A stretch of 64,000 nucleotides of DNA, from positions 62,001 to 126,000 of the forward strand of contig JAFIDK010000007.1 in the NCBI GenBank assembly GCA_017051695.1, given 5' to 3'. Source of the DNA: Algoriphagus aestuarii. Its GTDB lineage: Bacteria > Bacteroidota > Bacteroidia > Cytophagales > Cyclobacteriaceae. The notes under the pieces are model-generated. The model saw only the letters and a program-made list of their open reading frames with translations, was not told the DNA's origin and searched no databases. Made by a program: the position numbers and the translations under genes. Numbering within the stretch: position 1 is the stretch's first letter; each line of letters opens with the position of its first letter. Of this stretch, positions 45,231 through 54,980 are shown one piece after another.

Positions 45231-45963
45231 ATTTCTGTTCAAACATCTTAGCTGTGTAATCCAACAACTCCAATCCTCCGATTTTCCCATGTCCGGGAAT
45301 GACGATTGTAGCATCTGGAAACCTAGATTTTACCTTTCTTACTGTGGATGGCCAAGCGGGGACATTGGCATCTTCCAGATTACCATTTCCTGCACCTAGT
45401 GCTTTGATCATACATCCACCAAAAATTACCTGATCTGAAGGAACATAGGAAACAAAATTATCCTTGGTATGTCCTTCTCCCAAAAATTGATTGATCACTT
45501 TTACGCCTCCAGCTTCTAGTTTAAGTTTATTTTTAAAGCCATTTTCAGGTAGGGGATAGTTAGCAGTTTTTGCCAAAGCTATTGTCTTTTCAGAAGCATA
45601 AGATGGAATTCCTTTTTCATGAAATTCATTGATTCCACCTAAGCAATCCCAGTGAAAATGGGTGGCAACTACTCCCGTGACTTTTGTTTTTTTATCAGTC
45701 TCCAACCAATTGATCAATTCTAAACTGGCTTCCTCATTTGCCGGAGTATCAAAAACCAAAGCCTCGCCCTCGTTGATCACAATCATCCCATTGCAGGCCA
45801 CTTTTCCAAAATCATCAGTATTGAGATAACTGACATGGACAAAGGTATTCGGGCTGATTTGCTCTATTTGAAGGGTCTCTGACTCGTATACAAAGGAGGG
45901 TTCCTGAGCTAGTAAACAAGAAACCGGAAAAAATAGAAGTAAGGAGAGCAATGCGTTTTTCAT
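45229..45963 (-). CDS. Subclass B1 metallo-beta-lactamase
   Basis: A zinc-dependent hydrolase, exported by a signal peptide (about 1-19). All B1 ligands are present: His102, His104 and Asp106 in THFHWDCLGG, His165 in GEGHTKDN, Cys184 in FGGCMIKALG, and His225 in IPGHGKIGG. The Zn2 cysteine sets it apart from B3 enzymes and from general MBL-fold hydrolases. At 244 residues it has the normal length, and NLEDAN after the Cys region also matches the family. It stands alone, without mobile elements, so it is likely an intrinsic chromosomal gene. Its activity on carbapenems cannot be judged from sequence alone. Confidence 0.88.
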   Translation of the reverse strand: MKNALLSLLLFFPVSCLLAQEPSFVYESETLQIEQISPNTFVHVSYLNTDDFGKVACNGMIVINEGEALVFDTPANEEASLELINWLETDKKTKVTGVVATHFHWDCLGGINEFHEKGIPSYASEKTIALAKTANYPLPENGFKNKLKLEAGGVKVINQFLGEGHTKDNFVSYVPSDQVIFGGCMIKALGAGNGNLEDANVPAWPSTVRKVKSRFPDATIVIPGHGKIGGLELLDYTAKMFEQK

Positions 45964-46062
45964 TATTGTAAAGGTGTTGGAAGGAAAAATTGTTGAAATG
46001 TTTTCTAAACAAAATCCCAGCCTATTTTCATAAACTGGGATCTGAATTCACAAAGAATAAAA

Positions 46063-49000
46063 TTACTTTCTCAATGTTTCTAAGTAGCTGACCAAATCAA
46101 CCAATTCTGTTTCGGAAAGCGGGAATTTTGGCATCAGAGATTGGTCTTGTTGGGTGACACTTTCTACATCTGCCAGCTTATAGATTTTCTGCTCACTGCT
46201 GCCGACCAGTTTGACGATCAAGTCATTTTCGGTTTTGGAATTGACTATACAAGTAAACTCTGTGCCGTTCTTCAGTTTAACCAGCTGGGTTTCATAGCCG
46301 AAGCCCATGCCTTCAGAAGGATTGATGATGGCATTAAACAATCCCTCTTTGGATAGTTTATCCCCTATTTCAGTCAAACCTGGCCCAAAGTCTATGCCTT
46401 CGGAGCCGATTTTGTGACATGCCAAACAGTAATTGGAAGCGATGGTTTTGCCATTTTCAATGGTTCCTTCTGCAGCCAGCATTTTTGTTACATTATAATC
46501 CTGATTGGCAGCATCTCCAAAAAACTCATTTGCTTCTGCGCGGATAGTTCCATTCCAGGATGAGAGTAAAATCTTCTGTGCGATAGGAAGCATGTCTGCA
46601 GGGACTTTGTCTGCTTTGACCATTTCCCATAAATAGGGTTCGGAGTTAAATCCTTTGGCCGCCTCCATTGCTGCAGTTCTTACATCAGTTGATTTTGATT
46701 CATCTGTATAATAGTCAGCCAAAAGCATCGCCATTTGGGTATTGTCGATTGTACCAAACTTTTGGATAGCTGAAATGGTATGTGCTTCATCTGCACTGTT
46801 TATTTCCTTTCGAATGTCGGCCATTCCAAAAAGCGAGGAATAGATGTTGGCAGCCATTTGGGATTGTTGGTTGTTTTCTGATTGGTAAACCAATTCCTTC
46901 AAACGCTCTTTCTGGTCTTTGATTTCGTATTTTCTGACGATATCTAGAAAATCCCGGTTATCAGAAATACCTCCTGCAGTAGTACGAGCTAATGCAACCA
47001 ATTCTCTGTCTGGAGTGGTAGGATCAAAATTAATCTGCCTTAAGATGATCAGTTGATCTTCCTCTGGTGCCGATGCAAGTAGGGATTTAAGAATTTTGGT
47101 TTTGCTGGACGGTTCCTGGAAATCCAATGCTCGGTAATATCTTTGATTGTTTCTTCCTGGCTGAGAAAGGATGATTTTTCCTAAAAGTTCCGGGGTCTCA
47201 GAGCTTCTGGACCTCCAGACAATATCCGTTGCTTCAGGGATTTTCATCCAGCTTTCTTGCTTATCCGCCAAATATGCAGTTAGATATTCATCCCAAAATC
47301 CATCCGCTGCGATCCCCAAAGCTTCCAAAAACCATCGGTCCCCAGACTGATAGCTATTCGCAAGTTTTAGCCAAACATCTTCATTGTTTTGATACCTGAT
47401 GGCTAGTGCGACTTCTCTACGAACCTGAATGTCTTCATCTCCAGCCATTCTTAAAAGGAAATCAGGGTCATTTAATTGATTGATCCGAGAGGCCCTTACA
47501 GCCGCTACTCTTATCAATGGATCGGAATCTGTGGACGCTAACTGGATATACTCATTCCCATTTGGGAGTTTGGTCAAGACCCAAAAAGCCCTGGCTTTCA
47601 TTCTCGAATCAGCAGAGGCAAATAACTCTTCCAATTCCTCTTTTGCTTCATCACCTTTTTCTACCAAAGCCATAAATGCTTTGAAATGAGTCGCTCGATT
47701 TGGGTTTTGTAGTAAAGTGATTAAAGAGGCTACATTGCTATAGTCCGGTTTTTTTACTTCATAATCCACTCCCTTTGGTGCCAGGCGATATACCCTTCCC
47801 TTATCCTGATCTCCCATGGCATGTCCTCCTACTCCGGGATCATACCAATCAGAAACGAAAACTGATCCATCCGGTGCCACAGTCACATCGGAAGGTCTAA
47901 ACCAATTGTCCCTTGGATTTCCATCCATTAAATTTTTAATCGTAGCTGAGAAACCGGCACCATCCTGTGATGGAATGTAAGCTCTGACGATATTGGGTCC
48001 GGCATCTGAATGGATCAGTTGGTTGTGATATTCTTCAGGAAGTAATTTCCCTTCATAAACCAAAATTCCGGTAGGAGATCCTGCATAAGTTTGGAGCATA
48101 TTGGGAACCACGCCAGGATCATTGAGATGCCAATGCTGAAGAGGGATAGAGTCTTCCATATTGATTCTTCTGGTTCTCCAGTCAGCACCTGTGATTTCAT
48201 CTTTGAACCCGTAATTCCCAAAATCCATCACATAATTGATCCGGGTGCCTCTGTTTCCATCATCATCGTTATCAGATTGCCACATCCTGCCGTAGCTATC
48301 TACTGCGACCTCATAATTATTCCGGAAGTTCCAGGCCAACACCTCTACATCTGACCCATCAGGATCCATTCTGAAAACCATCCCCTCTCTGTAGGGTTGG
48401 GTTTCACTGTTTACCGGCCTTCCCAAAGGATCCAAAATCGGCGAACCATCTGCATAATGAATTCCTTTTCCTTCGTTGCCATAGTTGAAATAGAGCTTTC
48501 CGTCAGGTCCAAAAGTAAAAGCGTGCATTCCATGATCGTGTTGTACACCTCCGACGCCTTCAAAGAGAATTTCCTTTTTCTCCGGTACATCATCCCCATC
48601 TGCATCCGTAAATACGTAGACATAAGGACTGACAGAAACGTAAACCTTCTCTCCCAAAACGGCAATACCCAATGCGGCATTGATGTCATTTCCTTGGTAA
48701 AATACTTTTGATTCGTCCGCAACACCATCTCCGTTGGTGTCTGTCATAATTAAAATTCTATCGCCCTCCTCTTTGGTCGGGTTTCTTGGATTGAGATTAG
48801 ATCGGTAGTTATAAGCTTCAGTGATCCAGACACGGCCTCTGTCATCGATGTCCATGTTGGTAGGGTTGATCATCATGGGTTCAGATGCAAAAAGTGTCAG
48901 GTCCAGTCTTTCATCCTCCACTATTATTCCATCGACAGCATGCTGAGATGCCCTTTTTTCCTCCTCAGTCAATTGGGCGTATTGTTCGTCCGTTAGTTTT

Positions 49001-49068
49001 GGTTTTTCCTGTTGACAACTGAAAAGTAAAGTTGTAATTACTAAAGTGGAATAGGTTATTTTTTTCAT
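46063..49068 (-). CDS. PVC-type membrane-bound dehydrogenase with HEAT repeats and C-terminal cytochrome c domain, lipoprotein
   Basis: Lipobox LLFSC (Cys18). An N-terminal beta-propeller of the soluble glucose dehydrogenase type (about 45-420, with DRGRVWITEAYNYR, GPDGKLYFNYGNEGKG and GSVFVSDWYDPGVGGH) is followed by HEAT-like helical repeats (about 430-850). A cytochrome c domain with CLACHKIG closes the protein, with a Met-containing end. The frame opens at 49212, but the ATG at 49068 begins the lipoprotein signal. It is about 1001 residues long. Proteins of this build are common in Planctomycetes and Bacteroidota and are thought to oxidise sugars or alcohols, with electrons passing to the haem. 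No SusCD lies beside it. Confidence 0.88.
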   Translation of the reverse strand: MKKITYSTLVITTLLFSCQQEKPKLTDEQYAQLTEEEKRASQHAVDGIIVEDERLDLTLFASEPMMINPTNMDIDDRGRVWITEAYNYRSNLNPRNPTKEEGDRILIMTDTNGDGVADESKVFYQGNDINAALGIAVLGEKVYVSVSPYVYVFTDADGDDVPEKKEILFEGVGGVQHDHGMHAFTFGPDGKLYFNYGNEGKGIHYADGSPILDPLGRPVNSETQPYREGMVFRMDPDGSDVEVLAWNFRNNYEVAVDSYGRMWQSDNDDDGNRGTRINYVMDFGNYGFKDEITGADWRTRRINMEDSIPLQHWHLNDPGVVPNMLQTYAGSPTGILVYEGKLLPEEYHNQLIHSDAGPNIVRAYIPSQDGAGFSATIKNLMDGNPRDNWFRPSDVTVAPDGSVFVSDWYDPGVGGHAMGDQDKGRVYRLAPKGVDYEVKKPDYSNVASLITLLQNPNRATHFKAFMALVEKGDEAKEELEELFASADSRMKARAFWVLTKLPNGNEYIQLASTDSDPLIRVAAVRASRINQLNDPDFLLRMAGDEDIQVRREVALAIRYQNNEDVWLKLANSYQSGDRWFLEALGIAADGFWDEYLTAYLADKQESWMKIPEATDIVWRSRSSETPELLGKIILSQPGRNNQRYYRALDFQEPSSKTKILKSLLASAPEEDQLIILRQINFDPTTPDRELVALARTTAGGISDNRDFLDIVRKYEIKDQKERLKELVYQSENNQQSQMAANIYSSLFGMADIRKEINSADEAHTISAIQKFGTIDNTQMAMLLADYYTDESKSTDVRTAAMEAAKGFNSEPYLWEMVKADKVPADMLPIAQKILLSSWNGTIRAEANEFFGDAANQDYNVTKMLAAEGTIENGKTIASNYCLACHKIGSEGIDFGPGLTEIGDKLSKEGLFNAIINPSEGMGFGYETQLVKLKNGTEFTCIVNSKTENDLIVKLVGSSEQKIYKLADVESVTQQDQSLMPKFPLSETELVDLVSYLETLRK

Positions 49069-49229
49069 GGGTATGAAGGTTTTAAAAGAAAGCTGATCAA
49101 AATAATGGTATTTCAGATGGAGAACAAAAGATAAGGCTTGTTTATTGGATTTTGTCCGATGGGAATATGGTAATGAATTGAAAACACAAGGGTAACATTG
49201 GGTTTGCTGCAAATCCTGAAATTTACAGT

Positions 49230-50861
49230 ATGGTAAAGAGACTGCTGTTATTGTGTTGGTGTATCTGTTTTTTCACCCACTCCCAAGCCCAGGAAAATTA
49301 TCCAACTTCCCTTGAGAAGCTAGAAAATGCCAAAAATCTTGCGAATACTGATCCTGAAAAATCCTTTCGATTGGTCTCGGAAGTCCTTCAAAATCTGCCG
49401 GATGGCCAAGACCTGGTAAAAGCAAATGCACAGCTGCTTCAGGGAAAATTACTTTTTCAATTTGCCTTATATCAAGAGGCAAGTGGGCCATTATATAATG
49501 CTGAGCAGATTTTTAAAGAATCCAATTGCCTATCCTGTCTTGCTGAAACCCATAATGTACTTGGTGAGCTTTATTATAAAATCAAATCTGCCGATGCTGC
49601 TCTCACCCGCCATGAAGAGGCAAAAAAGATTTATGAACAATTAGGTGATAAAAAGGGACTCGCAGAAACCATGGGATACATAGGAACCATGTTTGAAAAG
49701 CAGCAACACTATGAAGAGGCATTGGACTACCAAAGAGAGGCACTGGAGATGGTGCAGGCAGCGAAGGACATACACGCTTTTGCCTTTGTGTTGGAAAACA
49801 TCGGAAGTATCAAAGAGGACCTGGAGGAATACGATTCTGCATTATATTTTTTTCAGAAGGCGTATGAGCTCAACCTGATGATAGCGGACAGCGCTAAAAT
49901 CCTGGGGAATCTCAATAATCTAGGAGATACCTATCGGAAATCCGGACAATTCGAAAAGGGGCTTGACTATTCCCAAATGGCGATGGAAATGAGTAAGAGA
50001 CTGGGCATTACCTACCAACAAAGAAGCGCTTTGGTAGACATAGCCAAAGCGCTCGAACTGATGGGGCAGTCCAAAGAAGCATTCCGATACCTGGAGGAAG
50101 CCCGGCAATTAAGTGATCAGGTTTTTTCGGAAGAAACTGCAAGACAGCTTGCAGTCAGGGAGGTTCAATACGAATTGGATAAGAAAATCAGCCAGTTATC
50201 TGAATTTGAGCAGAGGCATCAATTGGAAACCCAGCTGCGTTGGCTGCTGAGTTTTTTGATTTTGACCTGTATTGTGCTGGCTTGGCTTATGCTAAACAGA
50301 CAAAAAATCAAAATCAGAAGCAACAAGGCCTTGCTCACCCGCCAGGCGGAAATCCTGCTGGTAAAAGAAAAACTGATAGCAACAGAAAAGGAAAATATCA
50401 ATCTGTTGGAAGCCAGAATGGCCACTGAATTTGAGTCTCATAGCCAGGCTTTGTCAGCCCAGACTCTTCATGTGATTGAAAAAAACCAAATGCTGGGAGA
50501 AATCCAGCAAAAACTCAAGCGGATTCTGGAGGAAGAACCAAAAGAGCAAAAGAAGCGCATCAGAAATCTGATCAAGCAAATAGATTACAATTTTTCGCAG
50601 GATACAGATTGGGAAGATTATAAAAACAGCTTCGAAAAAGTCCATCAGGATTTCTTTAAAAACCTGCATAAAAGAAGCAAAGATCTCACACCTGGGGAAA
50701 TCAAATTGGCAAGTCTGATGCGGATGAATCTAAGCTCAAAAGAGATAGCTTCTACCTTGGGGATTTCACCGGAAAGTCTCAGAATTGCCAGATACCGACT
50801 GAGAAAAAAACTGAATCTGGAGAAGGGCGAAAATCTTCAGCAATACCTGCTTTGTATATGA
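49230..50861 (+). CDS. Membrane-tethered TPR regulator with C-terminal LuxR-type HTH
   Basis: Signal-like N-terminus (ending SQAQ), a periplasmic array of tetratricopeptide repeats (about 50-320), a single membrane helix (about 332-351), and a cytosolic coiled-coil (about 360-450). A helix-turn-helix of the GerE/LuxR type closes the protein, in LTPGEIKLASLMRMNLSSKEIASTLGISPESL. The layout resembles one-component regulators found across Bacteroidota. The HTH is classical and likely DNA-binding. It lies divergent from the PVC-type dehydrogenase gene (161 bases between) and 194 bases upstream of the phytase gene, either of which could be its target. The periplasmic signal is unknown. Confidence 0.82.
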   Translation: MVKRLLLLCWCICFFTHSQAQENYPTSLEKLENAKNLANTDPEKSFRLVSEVLQNLPDGQDLVKANAQLLQGKLLFQFALYQEASGPLYNAEQIFKESNCLSCLAETHNVLGELYYKIKSADAALTRHEEAKKIYEQLGDKKGLAETMGYIGTMFEKQQHYEEALDYQREALEMVQAAKDIHAFAFVLENIGSIKEDLEEYDSALYFFQKAYELNLMIADSAKILGNLNNLGDTYRKSGQFEKGLDYSQMAMEMSKRLGITYQQRSALVDIAKALELMGQSKEAFRYLEEARQLSDQVFSEETARQLAVREVQYELDKKISQLSEFEQRHQLETQLRWLLSFLILTCIVLAWLMLNRQKIKIRSNKALLTRQAEILLVKEKLIATEKENINLLEARMATEFESHSQALSAQTLHVIEKNQMLGEIQQKLKRILEEEPKEQKKRIRNLIKQIDYNFSQDTDWEDYKNSFEKVHQDFFKNLHKRSKDLTPGEIKLASLMRMNLSSKEIASTLGISPESLRIARYRLRKKLNLEKGENLQQYLLCI

Positions 50862-51055
50862 TTCACAATTTGTTAATCTATTTGTAACATGAGTTAATCA
50901 AATGATAATCAGGATGATGTAATTGATTTTTTTAATTCTGTATCACTTTTGTTAACGCCCGAAATCACATTTGTTGCTCAATTGATAACGGGAATTTTTG
51001 AATGATTCAATGGTGCCGACCTAACATTGTGCATTGATTTTACAAAAGCAAAACC

Positions 51056-52147
51056 ATGTTTAACAAAACCAATTATTGGATTTCAGGGATGGCACTATTG
51101 AGTGTTTTTTCCTGCCAAAAAACAGAAGAAACGACAGTGGAGCAAGTAAAGGAAACTACGCTTGTCAAACCACTTTATGTATCAGATCCGGTGGTGCACG
51201 ATACGGATGACCCTGCGATTTGGATCAATCCCTTGGATGCCAGCAAGAGTTTGATCATCGGTACAGATAAGGACTCTTTGGGAGCTCTTTATGTATTTGA
51301 CCTGAAAGGCAAAACGGTAGATTCTTTAGTCAGGAGAGACATTCAGCGACCAAACAATGTCGATGTGGGGTACCAGCTGGAAATGGGAGATTCTAAAATT
51401 GATTTTGCGGTTACCGGGGAAAGGCTGACTTCAAAACTTCGCTTTTTCAAACTTCCTGAAATGGAGGAAATAAACCCTTCTGGAATCGAGATTTACCAAG
51501 GGGAGGAAGGGCCCGAATTCAGGGATTTGATGGGAGTGGCCATTTATAAAAGTCCAGAATCGGGAAAAACCTTTGTCATTGCAGGCAGGAAGAACGGCCC
51601 TACAGATGGCAGCTACCTTTGGCAATATGAAATCAAAGGATCAGAATCAGGTATAGAACTTCAGCTTGTCCGCAAGTTTGGCAACTTCTCCGGAAACAAG
51701 GAAATAGAAGCCATCGCAGTGGACCATGAATTGGGCTTTGTTTATTACTCAGATGAAGGAGTAGGGGTAAGGAAATATTATGCAGATCCCGAAAAGGGAA
51801 ATGAGGAACTGGCTCTATTCGCAAGTGAAGGTTTCACGGAAGATCATGAAGGGATTTCCATTTATAAAACAAGTGAAAAGACCGGTTATATCCTGGTTTC
51901 GGATCAGGGAGCAAATTTTTTCCATGTATTCCCAAGAGAGGGTACTACCACAAATCCCAACGAGCATCCGCTTTTGACGAAAATCCCTGTAAGCACGATC
52001 TCAAGTGACGGCTCAGAGGTAACGAATGTGAACCTGGGACCAGATTTTCCAAACGGACTTTTTGTAGCCATGTCTGATGACAAAACTTTCCAAATCTACA
52101 AATGGGATGATCTAGCAGAAGTAATACAGAAATCCATCCAACCATAA
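51056..52147 (+). CDS. Beta-propeller phytase (3-phytase), lipoprotein
   Basis: It removes phosphates from inositol hexakisphosphate in a calcium-dependent reaction. The lipobox is FSC (Cys20). The opening of the six-bladed propeller is DTDDPAIWINP (about 51-61), the BPP hallmark; IQRPNNVDVGY, EGPEFRDLMGVAIY, EIEAIAVDHELGFVYYSDE and DHEGISIYK supply the conserved acidic calcium- and phosphate-binding positions. The 363-residue length is standard. The gene lies 11 bases before a TonB-dependent receptor gene in the same direction, a known pairing of BPP with uptake of the products. The 194-base region upstream is A+T-rich, with no promoter motif I can support. Confidence 0.92.
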   Translation: MFNKTNYWISGMALLSVFSCQKTEETTVEQVKETTLVKPLYVSDPVVHDTDDPAIWINPLDASKSLIIGTDKDSLGALYVFDLKGKTVDSLVRRDIQRPNNVDVGYQLEMGDSKIDFAVTGERLTSKLRFFKLPEMEEINPSGIEIYQGEEGPEFRDLMGVAIYKSPESGKTFVIAGRKNGPTDGSYLWQYEIKGSESGIELQLVRKFGNFSGNKEIEAIAVDHELGFVYYSDEGVGVRKYYADPEKGNEELALFASEGFTEDHEGISIYKTSEKTGYILVSDQGANFFHVFPREGTTTNPNEHPLLTKIPVSTISSDGSEVTNVNLGPDFPNGLFVAMSDDKTFQIYKWDDLAEVIQKSIQP

Positions 52148-52158
52148 ACTCGACTACC

Positions 52159-54927
52159 ATGAAAAAATATATACGTATTTCAATTTTACTATTGACTTGT
52201 TTGATAACAAGTGCAGAATTAATGGCCCAAGGAGTACTCAGGGGAAAGGTAATCGATCCTCAAGGGCTATCCCTTCCTGGTGCCAGCTTGGTTTTAAAAG
52301 GCACCACCATTGGCACTGTTACAGATCAAAAAGGGGAGTATTCCATCTTGAATCTGGAAGCAGGTGAGGTAGAAATAGAAGTAAACTACCTTGGGTATGG
52401 ATCTGCAACTACCAAGACCAGAATAGAGGATGGAAAAACTTCCGTGATTAACTTCAAATTGGAAGAAAGGTTGATTGAAAGTGCTGAATTCGTGGTATTT
52501 GGCGATAGATTAAAAGGCCAGGCAAAAGCTTTGAATCAGCAAAAGAACAATGCGAATATCACTAATATTGTTTCTTCTGATCAGGTTGGTAGATTTCCGG
52601 ATGCCAATATTGGAGATGCGATGAAGCGTATCCCTGGCATTACCATGCAAAACGATCAGGGAGAAGCAAGAAATATAATCATCCGGGGCATGGCTCCTCA
52701 GTTGAATTCAGTGACCTTGAATGGCGAAAGAATTCCTTCTGCAGAAGGTGATAACAGAAATATCCAGATGGACTTGATTCCTTCTGATATGATTCAGACC
52801 ATCGAGGTGAATAAAGCCGTTCTTCCTAGCATGGACGCTGATGCTATCGGGGGCTCGGTCAATTTGGTAACCAGACAAGCACCGAATTCGCTCAGGATTT
52901 CAGGTACGGCTGCTTCAGGTGTCAACTTATTGTCCAACAAACCTATCTGGACTGGAGCTTTGGTACTCGGCAACAGATTTATGAATGATAAGTTAGGCGT
53001 CATTTTTTCGGGTTCTTATAACAACCATAATTTTGGTTCGGATAACATAGAAGCAGTTTGGTATGACTCGGATCAAGGAGCAGTTTTAGAGGAGTTTGAT
53101 ATTAGAGAATACAAGGTGCAAAGAGTCCGTAAATCGGCCACTTTGGCCTTGGATTACAAGCTATCTACCAATCATACCTTGTTTTTATCTGGAATGTATA
53201 ACCAAAGAAATGACTGGGAAAACAGATTCAGAATGAGAGTGAGCCAATTGGATGAAGCGTTTGATGAAGGTGACTTTGAGCAAATTTCATCAGGAGTTTT
53301 CCAGACCACAGGCAGGGTGGAATTTGAGACAAAAGGCGGATTGGATAGTGATAAAAACAAAGCTGCAAGATTGGAAGACCAAAGGGTTTATAATATTACT
53401 CTTGGAGGGGATCACCTATTCAATAAATTGAAAATGGACTGGAATGTAACCTATGCCAAAGCATCTGAGGAAAGACCCTTTGAACGTTATACGTCTTACC
53501 GATCCAGCGGGCAGAATGTGAAAGTAGATGTTTCCAATCCCGATCAACCTTTGGCAATTCTCAGTGATTTGTCTGATAATTTAGCAATTGGTTTCAACGG
53601 CTTATCAGAACAATATGGTTATACGTTTGATCAGGATTTAAATGCCAAATTGGACTTTAAAATGCCATACAGTCCAAAAGGTATCCTTCAATTTGGTTTG
53701 AGATACAGAGGTAAGGATAAGGAAAGAGACAATAATTTCTTTGAATATGAGCCATTGGACGAAGATGCATTTGGCGCAACCCTGGCTGATGTACCTACCA
53801 AAAATTATTCAGACCCGAATTTTCTGGCAGGCTCTCAATACCTGGCTGGAACTTTTGTAGATCCAAAATTTCTTGGCAACCTGGATCTGAAAGATGCTGG
53901 TCAATTTGAAGAGACTGATCTTTTGGAAGAATATGTGCCGGGTAATTTTACTGCTAAAGAAACTATCACCGCTGCTTATGCCATGGTGGATCATCAATTC
54001 TCCTCTAAATTTTCGGCAATCGCTGGTTTGAGAATGGAGCATACGGCGATAGATTATAAAGGAAATATTTTTGATATAGATAATGAGGAGGTTTCGCCTG
54101 CTGAAGGAGAACAAAGCTATAACAATTTTATGCCTGGGCTTCATTTGAAATACGATGTGGACCAGAATACCATCATCCGTTTTGCCTGGACCAATACCAT
54201 TGCCAGACCCAATTATTATGACCTGGTACCTTATGCCAATTTCAGTCCTGAAGATGAGGAGTTAGAGCGCGGGAATCCCAATCTGAAACCTGCCACTGCC
54301 ATGAACTTTGACCTGATGGGTGAAAAATATTATGAAAATGTGGGTTTGATTTCTTTGGGAGGTTTTTATAAGGATATTGACAGCTTCGTCTATACTATTA
54401 CATCTCAAGGATATTCTGATCCACAGTTTGGAAATGATCTACAATACTCTAGACCGGATAATGGGGGAACAGCCAGTGTGTATGGCTTAGAGGCTTCTTT
54501 TCAAAGACAGATCTGGAAAAACTTCGGGATTTATTTGAATTACACTTATACAAACTCCTCAACTACCGGAATTGAAGATCGAGATGGAGAAGACCTGGAA
54601 TTGCCAGGAACTGCTGATAACATGTTCAATGCCTCACTTTCTTACGAAAACAAGCGTTTAGTGATGAGAGTATCATTGAATTATGCTTCTGATTATCTGG
54701 ATGAACTTGGAGGAGAAGGATTCGAAGACCGGTACTATGACAAGCAGACATTCCTGGATGTAAATGCTTCTTATGCGATCACTCCAAAGTGGAGAGTTTT
54801 TGCGGAAGGCAATAACCTGACGAATCAACCTCTGAGATATTATCAGGGAATCAAATCCCGAACCATGCAGGCGGAGTATTACAATGCACGGTTTAACTTC
54901 GGATTGAAATTTGACTTGTTTGAGTAA
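52159..54927 (+). CDS. TonB-dependent receptor linked to the phytase
   Basis: Outer-membrane receptor of the TonB-dependent group found in Bacteroidota and Xanthomonas/Caulobacter. Signal peptide (about 1-24); carboxypeptidase-like domain (about 27-110, GLSLPGASLVLKGTTIGT); plug with PDANIGDAMKRIPGITMQ and NIIIRGMAPQLNSVTLNG; then a barrel ending in FNFGLKFDLFE. It has 922 residues. Co-transcription with the phytase suggests it imports inositol phosphates or the ions released with them. A strong bidirectional terminator follows. Confidence 0.92.
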   Translation: MKKYIRISILLLTCLITSAELMAQGVLRGKVIDPQGLSLPGASLVLKGTTIGTVTDQKGEYSILNLEAGEVEIEVNYLGYGSATTKTRIEDGKTSVINFKLEERLIESAEFVVFGDRLKGQAKALNQQKNNANITNIVSSDQVGRFPDANIGDAMKRIPGITMQNDQGEARNIIIRGMAPQLNSVTLNGERIPSAEGDNRNIQMDLIPSDMIQTIEVNKAVLPSMDADAIGGSVNLVTRQAPNSLRISGTAASGVNLLSNKPIWTGALVLGNRFMNDKLGVIFSGSYNNHNFGSDNIEAVWYDSDQGAVLEEFDIREYKVQRVRKSATLALDYKLSTNHTLFLSGMYNQRNDWENRFRMRVSQLDEAFDEGDFEQISSGVFQTTGRVEFETKGGLDSDKNKAARLEDQRVYNITLGGDHLFNKLKMDWNVTYAKASEERPFERYTSYRSSGQNVKVDVSNPDQPLAILSDLSDNLAIGFNGLSEQYGYTFDQDLNAKLDFKMPYSPKGILQFGLRYRGKDKERDNNFFEYEPLDEDAFGATLADVPTKNYSDPNFLAGSQYLAGTFVDPKFLGNLDLKDAGQFEETDLLEEYVPGNFTAKETITAAYAMVDHQFSSKFSAIAGLRMEHTAIDYKGNIFDIDNEEVSPAEGEQSYNNFMPGLHLKYDVDQNTIIRFAWTNTIARPNYYDLVPYANFSPEDEELERGNPNLKPATAMNFDLMGEKYYENVGLISLGGFYKDIDSFVYTITSQGYSDPQFGNDLQYSRPDNGGTASVYGLEASFQRQIWKNFGIYLNYTYTNSSTTGIEDRDGEDLELPGTADNMFNASLSYENKRLVMRVSLNYASDYLDELGGEGFEDRYYDKQTFLDVNASYAITPKWRVFAEGNNLTNQPLRYYQGIKSRTMQAEYYNARFNFGLKFDLFE

Positions 54928-54943
54928 AATCAATAATCAGCAT

Positions 54944-54980
54944 AAAACGGTCTTGGGGTAATATCCAGGACCGTTTTTTT
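54944..54980. terminator. Bidirectional terminator
   Basis: AAAACGGTC (54944-54952) pairs with GACCGTTTT (54969-54977) around a 16-base loop, with a T run on the plus strand. It ends the phytase/receptor operon and faces the convergent minus-strand gene, whose stop codon lies in the T run. Confidence 0.8.

Noticed and set aside
48397-48728. Reading frames of about 105 residues inside the PVC-type dehydrogenase region, on both strands
   Set aside because: They are shadows of the long, well-supported gene in other frames.
50862-51055. Possible TAnnTTTG promoter or phosphate-responsive site upstream of the phytase gene
   Set aside because: CACATTTG and nearby TTTTG do not have the correct consensus or spacing, and no repeat like a PHO box is evident.
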